NCBI GenBank assembly: GCA_028386065.3
Contig: JAKUCV010006854.1
Coordinates: forward strand, 1-64,000
Direction: 5' to 3'
Source: Turnera subulata
Taxonomy: Eukaryota; Streptophyta; Magnoliopsida; Malpighiales; Passifloraceae
DNA: 64,000 bases
The notes beneath the pieces were generated by a model. The model had not been told where the DNA came from. It ran no database searches and saw nothing but the letters and a program-made list of their open reading frames with translations. Within the stretch, counting starts at the first letter, position 1. Each line of letters begins with the position of its first letter. The position numbers and the translations under genes were made by a program. Of the stretch, positions 23,991 through 33,469 are shown in pieces.

Positions 23991-24203
23991 GTTTTAATTC
24001 CTTTTTGTTTTGATCTTGTTAAACGAGTTTTATTTTTGATTTTATTATGTTTGATTTTATATTTTTATTGTTAAGTTTTATTTTGCCTTGAGATGTTTTA
24101 ATTTTCCGTTTAACGAGAGATTTCATAACACAAGAGATTTTGATTTAAAAAGGAAATTTATTTTATTTATTTAATAATAGTTTTACACCGGAGAAGAGGT
24201 ACT

Positions 24204-24581
24204 CTATTGAGTTACTTGCTTCTCTAGATCTATTACAAGCTTTTGGACATTTTTCATGTGTGGGAAGAGCTCCGCACACGCCAGTTCTATCTGCGCCACC
24301 GCCGAGCTGATCTTCTTCAGTGAGACGTTCAGCTGCGTCAGTGTCTGCTGTGGAGTGCTACTTTCAGCAGTAGCCTTGCCCTTTCGATCATCAGCCTTCT
24401 TGTAGGCACGCTTCTTTCGCCGTTTTGGGGAGACGACCATGTGCTCCTTCAAGCCGATGATGTTTGTCTTGAAGCGCTTCTTCGGAGGTTCTTCATCGGA
24501 GCTTGTCGGGAAAGCAGTGCCGCCGATGTAGCTGTTGTTCTCAGAGTCTGAGGTAGTCCTTGATCTCAGTGGAGAGTCCAT
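24204..24581 (-). CDS. Antisense ORF-A: basic, NLS-rich 125-aa protein
   Basis: 125 residues starting MDSPLRSRTTSDSENN. A Ser/Asp/Glu-rich N-terminus is followed by two basic clusters, PPKKRFK (33-38) and PKRRKKRAYKK (52-62), typical of monopartite or bipartite nuclear signals. From about residue 78 a heptad-like stretch (TLTQLNVSLKKISSAVAQIE) suggests a C-terminal coiled coil. I recognise no family. The copy at 28644-29021 is 86 % identical: 30 codons differ synonymously, 16 non-synonymously and one is a stop. That ratio indicates the protein was under selection when the elements were active. TATAAAAA lies 35 bp upstream. A role as a nuclear accessory factor of the element is a guess. Confidence 0.6.
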   Translation of the reverse strand: MDSPLRSRTTSDSENNSYIGGTAFPTSSDEEPPKKRFKTNIIGLKEHMVVSPKRRKKRAYKKADDRKGKATAESSTPQQTLTQLNVSLKKISSAVAQIELACAELFPHMKNVQKLVIDLEKQVTQ

Positions 24582-24615
24582 GACTGTGTGTGAGTATGCC
24601 AGTCATGAGGATTGG

Positions 24616-24655
24616 TTTTTATAAGAGGACGAGATGTCGCTTAAGGGTATAAGCG
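24616..24655 (-). promoter_or_regulatory. TATA box and upstream inverted repeat of ORF-A
   Basis: On the minus strand TATAAAAA (24616-24623) lies 35 bp before the ATG. About 15-30 bp further upstream is CGCTTA...TAAGCG (24638-24655), a 6-bp inverted repeat that could bind a dimeric regulator. Both are present at matching places in the other copy (28571-28588 and 28603-28610). Confidence 0.55.
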
Positions 24656-24740
24656 GTATCTCGGGTTGAGGTTGGACACCTGGTAGAGTGTGCCAGAAGT
24701 TTATCGTGGTAGGACCCACAGATAAGGCGATGCAATTTCG

Positions 24741-24769
24741 GGGACGAATTTTTTTTAAGGTGGGTAGAC
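24741..24769 (+). promoter_or_regulatory. Polypurine tract region
   Basis: GGACGAATTTTTTTTAAGG then TGGGTAGAC directly precedes the 3' LTR. The Tekay element has GGACGAAATTCTTTTAAGG at the same place (56161 on). This is the plus-strand primer region. Confidence 0.7.
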
Positions 24770-27603
24770 TGTAACAGCTCGGGTAAAATTTTTGATTTTT
24801 ACCGGGACTGTAAAAGTTTTTTTACCGTGATTTACTGTTGAATTAATCTTGGGTAATTAATTCAAGGTAAATCGGGAGTCGTTTTTTGAAACCGAGAGTT
24901 TTCCCGCGCTCGTGATTTTTCCGTGGATTTTTCGGGCCTAAGTTGGTATTTTTCAGGTTTCGGAATTTCTCGGAAAATCACACCGGAAAATAACTAAGGG
25001 GGTATCAGTTATTTTCTGGTCCGGACCGGACTCGCCCTGTAATGCGGACGATTTGTATTATTGGAGCTCACATGCTGAATAGTAAAAAAAAAAACAGTTT
25101 AAAGCCGGTGAAGAAGAAGGGGAAGGAAGAGAAGAGGAAAGAAAAGAGAAAAGAAAGAAGAGAAAAAAAGGGAGGAAAAGAGAAAAAAAAAAAGGGAAGA
25201 AAAAGAAAAAGAAAAGAGGGAAAAGAAAGAAGAGGAGAAGAAAAAAAGGAGAGGAAAAAAAAGAAATGGGAATCGGATTGAAAAAAAAAGAAGAGAGAAA
25301 ATAGGAAAAAGAGGGAAAAAAAAAAAGAAAAGGAGGAGGAGGAGGACCCATCAGCCGCCGGCCACCATACACCACTACCCGAGTCACCACCGGCAGCCAC
25401 CTTCTTCACCTCCTTCCTCGCACGACACCGAGAGGAGATCCGCAGCTGCCCCTCCTGCCGCCAACTGCCAGGACGCGTTGCCCTCGCCCTTCCTCTTCCT
25501 CGCGACGACGCCATTAACCACCGTCGCTGTTCTCCTTGTTGCTGCCACGACTACCAGCAGCCACCGCGCCTCTATTTCCGTGCCGCTCGTCTCTCCTGCA
25601 CTGCGCGTCTCAGCCGTCGTCGCCGTCGCCTGCACGTCGCCGCCCTCGCCTTGCTTCATCGCGCCGTCGTCTGCAACGCGTGGGTGAGTGACCCGTTCTT
25701 GCGTTCGGGTCGTGGTTTGGGTCAGCTTGACCCGAGTTTATTTTTGAGTTGGGCCTTGGAGTTGGGCGGGCTGTGCTGCTGGGCCTGTTGTATGGGCTTG
25801 CACCTGGGCTCCTACTTGGGGCTTGGGTTGGACTATGCAGCAGGCTTTGCTAGTACTGTTCGGCCCAGTCCAGATATAAAAAAAATAAAATAATAATAAA
25901 AATAATAATAGTAATCAGTAATGGAAATTTATAATTATATTCTTTTTGGAAAATTTGGTTACATATTTTCTAGTATATATACATAAGTAAATATATATGT
26001 GTTTAATTTCTAGAAATATTATTTCATCATAATTATTACCTTTGGAAAGATATATATGGTATGCATAATTTATATTTACAAAAAATAGAGAATTATGTTA
26101 ATATTATTATAGTTCGAAATATATGTCACCTTTGGGAAATATATATATGTACTTTGAAAATTAAAAGTTATTATATTTTATGTTGAAAAATATTATTATA
26201 TATTGAGAAAAAGAAAAATACTATATAAATATTTTCTGAAAATTATAAATGCGTTATTATTTTCTGGAAAATTATAGTGATTATTATTTTGGGAAAAGTA
26301 TAATTATTTTATGAAAATATCTTGAAAAGAGTTTTAGTTAAAGTATGGTACCGAAATTATATTCGGATATACGTACGGTAAATATTTTCGGTAAAAGATG
26401 AAAATAAAGAATATGAACCGGGATGGGATATTACGCAGTTTGGCATCATAGTATACCGATTATGTGCATTTATGTGTATATGTTGTTTTGTTGGATAGGT
26501 TTGGATATCGGGCAGTTTCCCGAGGAGCCGGCGTCAGACCGGTCATTGTTTCCGAAGTTGAGTAATCGGCCATGGTGAGGATGGATTTCCTTCAATATGT
26601 GCCTGTATTACTCGGTTATTGTGTTTGTTGATTATTGCATCGTTGGTTGCTACATTTGTGTTATGTATCGGGATGTTTTTCCCATTGTCTTGATTGTGGT
26701 CGGGATGTCTATCCCATGTCGGTTTTTGGACGGTTATCCTTGAGTCGTTTTGGCACTAAATAAAATGGATTAAATAATAAATTGTGACAAGGATGTCGAT
26801 CCTTGATTTTTGGGTAGGGATGTCTATCCCGGTATCCTGGTTAGGGATGTCGATCCCTACGATTTGGTTTTGATGACGATAATATAATTGTCACGTGATA
26901 AGTAGTGGTACGACTCGATGGTTTAAGACTGTTTCGTGGTGGCCGTGACCTGGGTTACTCTGATAAGCATGTCTATGCTTGGGATGTCTATCCCGTGATT
27001 ATTTTTGGGATGTCTATCCCTGGGTTCGTATTTTTGGGATGTCGATCCCTGGGTTCTCTGATTTGGTCTGGCACCCGGAATATGTTGATGACCAGGTCTA
27101 ACCTCTAGCTTATCCGTGACGGGGCCCAGAAAAGATAAAATTGGAAATTGGATTTTGTTTGAGTCTTTTGATTTATTTTGGCGGTTTTTGCCTGTTTTGG
27201 ACTTGAGTAATTTTAGTGTTCATATTGATGGTCTTTCCTTCGTCGATGAGCACTTCGGACTCACCCCTCACCTGCGGGCTTTCATCCCGTAGGATGAGTT
27301 ACTTTTGGTACAAGATTGATGCATTCCAAACAGGCTGCAGCGTTATCCCTTGGACAGGACTTGGATCCATAGTTTGCATCTATGTCGCATACAGTGTTTA
27401 GTGAGTGGTTAAGTCTTCCGTTGTGCATTTCATTGATATTATTGGGCCATTGGGCCGATTTTGTTATTAATGATGTTTCTTATTTTGGGTTGTTGAGCCC
27501 GTGTTACTATTGTATACACTGTATGCTGGGCTTGATTTGGTTGGGTTGTCACAGTTCCGACACATGTTTTCTGTGTACGGTAAATACGGGTTGGGGCGTT
27601 TCA
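24770..27603 (+). repeat. 3' LTR of the younger non-autonomous element
   Basis: Begins TGTAACAGCTCGGG and ends GGGGCGTTTCA, followed by CTAGG. It has the same internal layout as the 5' LTR: purine tract about 25095-25340, hairpin array 26670-27049. The open frames in its GC-rich part (25384-25893 and others) are not genes. Confidence 0.9.
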
Positions 27604-28458
27604 CTAGGACCCAACCCAGGCGCGACCCGGCCGCGACCCGCCCAGAAGAAACGGGTTCTCACCTAGCAGCGGCGGCCGGCAGCGCGGCGCAGCGCGGAGA
27701 AGGCGTCACGAAGCGCGGCGTGAGGCGCCGACTCCTTAGGCGGTGCAAACTCGGCGCGGCGACGGCAGGAGGCTGAGCAGGGCGAAGGAGAAGCAGATCC
27801 GCGGGTCTGCTCGCGGGTCAACGGCTGGAGCAGGTGCGTCCGGCGGCGGAATGGAGCGGGGGAGGCGGCACCAGGTCGGCAACATCAAGGCGAGCGTGCT
27901 GGTGGCGGCGGTGCGACGAGAGGTGGCGGGGAACTCTTCCTGGTGAACAGTGCCAAGGGAGGTACGGGGTGACGCACTGTTCACTTCTTTTTTTCTGTAT
28001 TTTCTTTTTTTTTCTTATTCTTCTTTTTTTTCTCTCCTTCTCTTTTTTTCTTTTCCTCTTTTTTTTTCTCTTCTTTCTTTTCTCTCTTTTTCTCTTCTTC
28101 CCCTTCTCCTGCTTTCTTCTTCTTTTATAAACCGTGAGAATGCTGTTACACCTGTGACGATCAATAATGCATCTTGTCTGCATTATGGAGCGAGTCCAGT
28201 CCGGACCAGAAAATAACTGATACCCCCTTAGTTATTTTCCGGTGTGATTTTTCCGAAGATTCCGGGACCCCAAAAAAAATACCAACTTAGGCCCGAAAAA
28301 TTCACGAAAAAATATCGAGCGCGGGAAAACCCTCGTTTCGAAAAATGACGCTCGATTTACCTTGAATTAATTACCCAAGATTAATTCTTTCGGTAAATCA
28401 CTATAAAAAGACTTTTACTGTCCCGGTAAAAATCCAAATTTTTACCCGGGCTGTTACA
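27604..28458 (-). mobile_element. LTR of the older reverse element, proximal fragment
   Basis: Reads TGTAACAGCCCGGGTAAAA on the minus strand from 28458. A pyrimidine tract (27985-28110) and a GC-rich block (27620-27960) follow the layout of 1-877. Together with 18838-19595 it makes about 1.6 kb of one LTR split by the younger insertion. Confidence 0.85.
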
Positions 28459-28602
28459 GTCTACCCACCTTAAAAAGAATTTCGTCCTCGAAATTCCGTC
28501 TTATCCGTGGGTCCTACCACGATAAGCTTCTGGCACACTCTGCCAGGTGTCCAAACTCAACACGAGATACCGCTTATACCCTTAAGCGACTTCTCCTCCG
28601 CT

Positions 28603-28610
28603 TATAAATA
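28603..28610 (+). promoter_or_regulatory. TATA box of ORF-A, older copy
   Basis: TATAAATA, 34 bp before the start codon at 28644, with CGCTTA/TAAGCG at 28571-28588 just upstream. Layout and spacing match the younger copy. Confidence 0.55.
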
Positions 28611-28643
28611 CCAACCTCATGACTGGCAAACTCACACACAGCC

Positions 28644-29021
28644 ATGGACTCTCCAATCCGATCTCGAACTACCTCAGACTCCGAGAACAATAGCTATATC
28701 GGTGGCACTGCTTTTCCGACAAGCTTCGATGAAAAACCTCCCAAGAAGCGGTTCAAGATGAACATCGTCGGTCTGAAAGAACACATGGTCGTCTCCAGCA
28801 GACGACGAAAGAAGCGTGCTGGCAAAGAAGCTGAGGATAGGAAGGGCAAGGCAACTGCTGAAAGCAACACTCCGCAGCAGACTCTAACGCAGTTGAACGT
28901 CTGACTGAGGAAGATCAGCTCGGCGGTGATGCAGATAGAACAGGCGTGTGCGGAACTCTTTCCTCACATGAAAAATGTCCAAAAACTTGTAAAAGACTTA
29001 GAGAAGCATGTAACTCAATAG
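28644..29021 (+). pseudogene. ORF-A, older copy, with one stop
   Basis: Starts MDSPIRSRTTSDSENN and keeps the same reading frame for 125 codons, with a TGA at codon 87 (28902-28904) where the younger copy has Ser. After the stop the frame is still conserved (LRKISSAV..., ELFPHMKNVQKLV) to the shared terminal TQ and stop. Both basic clusters remain (PPKKRFK, RRRKKRAGK). Confidence 0.65.
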
Positions 29022-29768
29022 AGTACTCCTTCTCCGCATTGTAAAACCGTTATGAATAAATAAAATAAGTTTTCTTTTTAAATCAAAATCTCTTATGTTA
29101 CGAAATCTTATGTTAAACAGAAAATCAAAACATCTCAAAACAAAACAAAAATCAACAATAAGAATATAAAATCAAGCATAAAGAGATTAAAAACAAAACT
29201 CGTTTAACAAAACCAAATCATAAAAAAGTTAAAACAAAAACATATCTCATGATCGGCGCTCATATCGGACGTAAACATCCTCGATCTCGAGAAACGTGTC
29301 ATGCAGAGCTAACGGTGACGTCGGTTTCCCTCGTTGAAAGACGTCCGTTAACTGGCAAGGCAATGATCATGAGCACGTCTTGTGTCCCTCGAAAGAAACG
29401 TTACCCACTTGTTCACAAATTCCGCATGAGCCAAAAACGTCTGTCAAGTCTCGTATCCTTTCATGATGTCCGAACAGGTGTAAGCTTGTCGCACATGCGC
29501 TCTACTCGAGGTATGGTCCCATCAGTCTAGCCTCAACAGTCACAGATGCATGTGATAAAAGATGCAGGAAAATATAGAAAAACCATAAAAAGAAACTCCA
29601 AGGTAGCCAGGGCGATAGAAAATCGTAAGATGGAAAAGAGCTGAAAAACACTAGCATTTGTATCCCGAAAAACATATAAAGTAACGAAGCAATAAATGAA
29701 GCAACGGCAAAATTTTCAAAAAGCAAAATCTTGAAAATCGAAAACAGTAATCACGCTCCCCATAAGAG

Positions 29769-29776
29769 TATAAAAG
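29769..29776 (+). promoter_or_regulatory. TATA box of ORF-B, older copy
   Basis: TATAAAAG within GAGTATAAAAGACGGAGCGG, 111 bp before the ATG at 29887. It is the counterpart of 23509-23516. Confidence 0.6.
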
Positions 29777-29886
29777 ACGGAGCGGTGAGGTGTGAATCAT
29801 CAAAAGCATTTGAAAGCAAGTTTGTAACACGTTTAGAAAAATAAACACAAACACGTTCAGTAAAAATACAAAATCGCCAAGTCAGA

Positions 29887-30300
29887 ATGCCTGCTCCATC
29901 ATCCGTCTTCTTCGTCGAAGGTGCCAACCTAGGTAGAAGAAACCGGCTGGCCTACAGCAAGATCAACGAGCGTGTGGAGGAACTACCAAACGAGCTCGGC
30001 AGGATGCCTCGTCTGGTCTTTGTCAACGAACTCTACTCGTCGAGGTTCTTCGTCACTCCCATGGAAGAGACGTTCTTCCTAGAGGACCATGGCACACTGA
30101 GGACCTCCTTCTACGGATCGGCCAACTCTGTCATGTTTTTCATCTCTGAAAGACTTCAGGAGTTCAACCTAGAGTCCACTTGCCATTTCCTGGACCAAGG
30201 CACCTACTACAAGCTCTCGATGACTGCCCAAAGCATGCCCAGAGTAACTCGTCTGCCCGCTTTATTACCCAAGATTAATTCATTCGGTAAATCGCTGTAG
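29887..30300 (+). pseudogene. ORF-B, older copy, truncated after the novel domain
   Basis: Codons 1-124 match the younger copy (87 % identity), ending at RVTRLP. The next 13 codons are read from LTR sequence after a deletion, so the endonuclease-like part is absent. All changes in the 124 codons are substitutions, without indels. This copy shows that the novel domain is a conserved unit; it does not show that it functions alone. Confidence 0.65.
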
Positions 30301-30353
30301 AAAGACTTTTACAGTCCCGGTAAAAATCCAAATTTTTACCCGAGGCTGTTACA
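30266..30353 (-). mobile_element. 88-bp stub of the older element's 5' LTR
   Basis: On the minus strand from 30353 it reads TGTAACAGCCTCGGG, then the standard terminal sequence to the AATTAATCTTGGGTAAT block, and then joins internal DNA. It marks the outer boundary of the older element. Confidence 0.75.
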
Positions 30354-33230
30354 TATTTTCTTATTTTTTTCTATATCCCTTAAATTTAGAAAACATAGAC
30401 CACATATTTTTTTAACCAATAATAAATAAATCCTTTTTTAAATATCCATTAAAGGTCCCTCAAAAAAATTAAGCGTTTTGCCTAGTCTTTTTCATTCTAT
30501 TCTCACTATCATTCTTTTTGGTTCTATTAAAAGAATTAAATATAATGCATACCAAAATTTTAAAAGTAAAATTAATATACGCTTTAAATTTTCAAAAACA
30601 AAAACCGCATTTTAAAATTTTAGAAACAAAAACAACATTAAATTTTGCCATTCATAACCACTTTTTTAGTCTTCCTTTTCCTTTTTCCAACCCATTTTTT
30701 TATTTTTAAAAATTGTATTTGAATTCATTTTGATATTTTAAAACAATCAATTTATTATATATTTTATATATCAATTGATTATATATTCATAATCCATGTA
30801 TGATCAAAATTTCAAAATTTGATTATATGTTTAAAATTTTGATTATAATGAGGGTAAAAGCTACACATGGATTATTTTTGGAAATTGATTTTAAATTCTT
30901 TTGGACATTTATTAAAAAAATTAAATGTATTACATACTAAATTTAATATAATAAAATTATTATTAGATTAATATTTTTAAAAACAAAGACTTAATAATGT
31001 TTCACTTGAATTTATTTCTAATGAATTTATTTTGATTTTTATTATTAGATGTTTGATAATATTGTTACAATTTTTCAAACCTTACGAACTTTTCCTCCCA
31101 CCTGATTCTCAATATATTTTAAATGTAATGTAATTAATATGTAGAAAATCTACACATGGTAATTATTTTTTTAAATTGTATTTGAATTCCTTTCGATATT
31201 TTTAAAGGGCTTTTAAATTATATTATAACAATTTCTATCCCTATGGATTAATTTTCCTAACTTTATCTCACTATATTCTAAATGTAATGTAATTAAAATG
31301 TGGAAAAAAATTCATGGAAATTATTATTAAAAATTGTATATTCTGATTTTCCCCTGATTTATTTTCTACATGTTTCAAATTTAAAAAAACATAGATGAAA
31401 TATTAATTTTAAAATAACAAATAAAGGCTTTTCAAAATATCCATTACAAGTCCAAAAACGAATATTTAAGTGTATCATTAGTAGTCTTTTTCATTCTATG
31501 CTCAATACCAATCTTTTTGTATATTTAGAAATATTAAATATATTGCACACTAAATTTTTAAATGTAAAATTAATATATTTTATTTTTTAAAAAAATATAT
31601 TAATTTTTAAATAAGGAATTTCATGAATTTTTAGAAAACCCATTTTAAAACTTGTTTTTGTATACTATTAGTAGTCTTTTAAGCCCCCCAAAAAAATGTT
31701 TGACAAATTTATGGTATAAAAAGTTATAAGAATTAAATAGAGGAAATTTTTTTATAAAATACTAAAAACAAAGACCACATAGATTTCTTAAAATTTTAAA
31801 AACAAAAACCACATAAATTTTTCCAATTCATAACCATTATTCTTTTTAGTCTTCCTTTACCATTTTCCTGCCTACTTCTTTTTTTTAATAATATTGTATT
31901 TGAATTTGTTTTGATATTTTTAAAACAATCAAGTTATTATATATTTTATATATCAATTTATTATATATTCATAATCCATATATGATCAAAATTTAAAAAT
32001 TTTTTCCCCAACTCAATCTCAATATATTCTAAATTTAATGTAATTAATATGTGGAAAAGCTACATATGGTTATTATTTTTTTAAATTGTATTTGAATTGC
32101 TTTTGATATTTTTAGAAGGCTTCAAAATTATATTATAACAATTTCAATCCCCATGGATTAATTTTTCCAACTTTATCTCACTATATTCTAAATGTAATGT
32201 AATTAAAATGTGGAAAAGCTATTCCTGGAAATTATTATTAAAAATTGTATATTCTGATTTTTCCCCCGATTGTTTTTCTACATGTTTAAAAATTTTTAAA
32301 ACATAGACGACATATTAACTTTTTAAAAAACCAAAAAAGCCTTTTCAAAATATCCATTACAAGTCCAAAAACAAATATTTAAGTGTATCGATAGAAGCCT
32401 TTTTCATTCTATTCTCAATAACATTCTTTTTGTAGATTTAATAATAATTAAATATATTTCATAGATAATTTTAAAAATTAAAATTAAAATATGTTAATTT
32501 TTTAAATAAAACATATTAATTTTTAAATAATAAAATTAAAGCATTTTTTAAAAAACCATTAAATTTTTTTTTTTAGTATATTATTAGAAGTCCTTATCAT
32601 CTTCATTATACTCTCAATTCCATTGTCAACATTGAAATATTAACCACCCAAAAAAATGTTTAACAAATTTAGAAACCACAAACCACATAATAATTTTCTT
32701 TTTTAAAAAATTTATTTTGCCTTTTTAAAATATCCTATAAATTACTACTTTATTTTTAAGAAGCCCTACATTTCAGAAGCCTTTTATCATTAGCCGCCTT
32801 TCATTGTTGCAATATTATCGAAGAGAGAGGCATTTAAATTTTGGCCCCAAAAATGAAAGGCCACTAATAATAAAAGCCAGCTGAAATGTATGGCTTCTAA
32901 AAAATATAATTTTGAGGATATTTTTTAAAATGGTTAAAAAGGTATTAAAATAAATATGGAGGTCCAAAAAATGTAGCATAATTATTAAACTGAGAGGTAT
33001 CAAAATTATCACCCAAAAATGTAAGCCTACTAATTATAAAAGGCCACTAATATATAAGGCTACTAAAAAATGTATTTGTAATTTCTGAATAAATTCGTAG
33101 GTGCTTTAATTTTTGTAATATTATTAAATTGAGAGGTATTAAAATTATTAAACTAAATAGCATCTCCCTAAAACAAAGTATATCTACGTATATACATTAT
33201 TTAATATTTCTTTAAGAACTTTTGGCACAC
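30354..33230. repeat. Left AT-rich repeat array of the Helitron region
   Basis: Diverged long repeats with spacings of about 0.9-1.2 kb. AAACAATCAA...TTATATATTTTATATATC occurs at 30741 and 31923. The CTATGGATTAATTTT...CTCACTATATTCTAAATG block occurs at 31241 and 32151. The TATTTAAGTGTATC...TTTTTCATTCTAT block recurs near 30475, 31465 and 32380. There is no credible gene. The right array (59985-62650) shares blocks in the same direction, suggesting both belong to one element. Confidence 0.6.
32715..32945. repeat. Long inverted repeat (~90-bp arms)
   Basis: The left arm about 32715-32805 (ending GCCGCCTTTCATT) and right arm about 32852-32945 (starting AATGAAAGGCCACTAATAAT) are inverted copies with some indels, around a ~46-bp loop. 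Its best part is AAGCCCTACATTTCAG against CTGAAATGTATGGCTT. Confidence 0.6.
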
Positions 33231-33469
33231 TTTAATAATTTAGCCCATTATTATTGCTCTCATATATGTGCTGTATTTTCTTCTTCCTTTTTCCCCAACA
33301 TTCATTCAATATAATTTAATATTTGAATATTACCAAGCAATTAGCATTAGTGGAAAATATAGTATATAAAAGCATAGTATAACTAATTCTTCCTTCACGA
33401 AATTTTAAATCCCAATTTTTTCAATTCTAATAGTAACAGTTTGCACAACTAATAGTGCTTGCAGGAAAT

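Larger units (their letters stand above)
19596..27603 (+). mobile_element. Non-autonomous Tekay-like LTR element with an antisense two-gene cassette
   Basis: The structure is complete: 5' LTR 19596-22444 (2849 bp), primer-binding site, leader, gag start codon at 22561, about 2.2 kb of internal DNA, polypurine tract, and 3' LTR 24770-27603 (2834 bp). Flanks are CCAGG on the left and CTAGG on the right, a 5-bp target duplication with one C-to-T change. LTR termini, leader and gag start resemble those of the Tekay chromovirus at 48530-59074, so that family could supply proteins in trans. No gag-pol is present. Instead, two genes lie on the minus strand (24204-24581 and 22716-23399). The element inserted into the LTR of a related, reverse-oriented element. 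Confidence 0.85.
28459..30265 (-). mobile_element. Internal region of the older reverse element
   Basis: Starts with the complement of the polypurine region (GTCTACCCACCTTAAAAAG at 28459) and carries the same two-gene cassette, here on the plus strand. Its order matches the younger element: ORF-A, spacer, ORF-B. The end near 30262-30266 joins ORF-B directly to the last ~88 bp of an LTR; the primer site, the leader and most of the 5' LTR are deleted. Confidence 0.8.

Noticed and set aside
27504..28216. Open frames with GC-rich start and Phe-rich end
   Set aside because: They cross the border between two nested elements and the LTR pyrimidine tract; no gene.
30354..30400. Helitron 5' end at TCTATATCCCTTAAA
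   Set aside because: The base before TC is T, not A, and no copy of the end was available for comparison; left undetermined.
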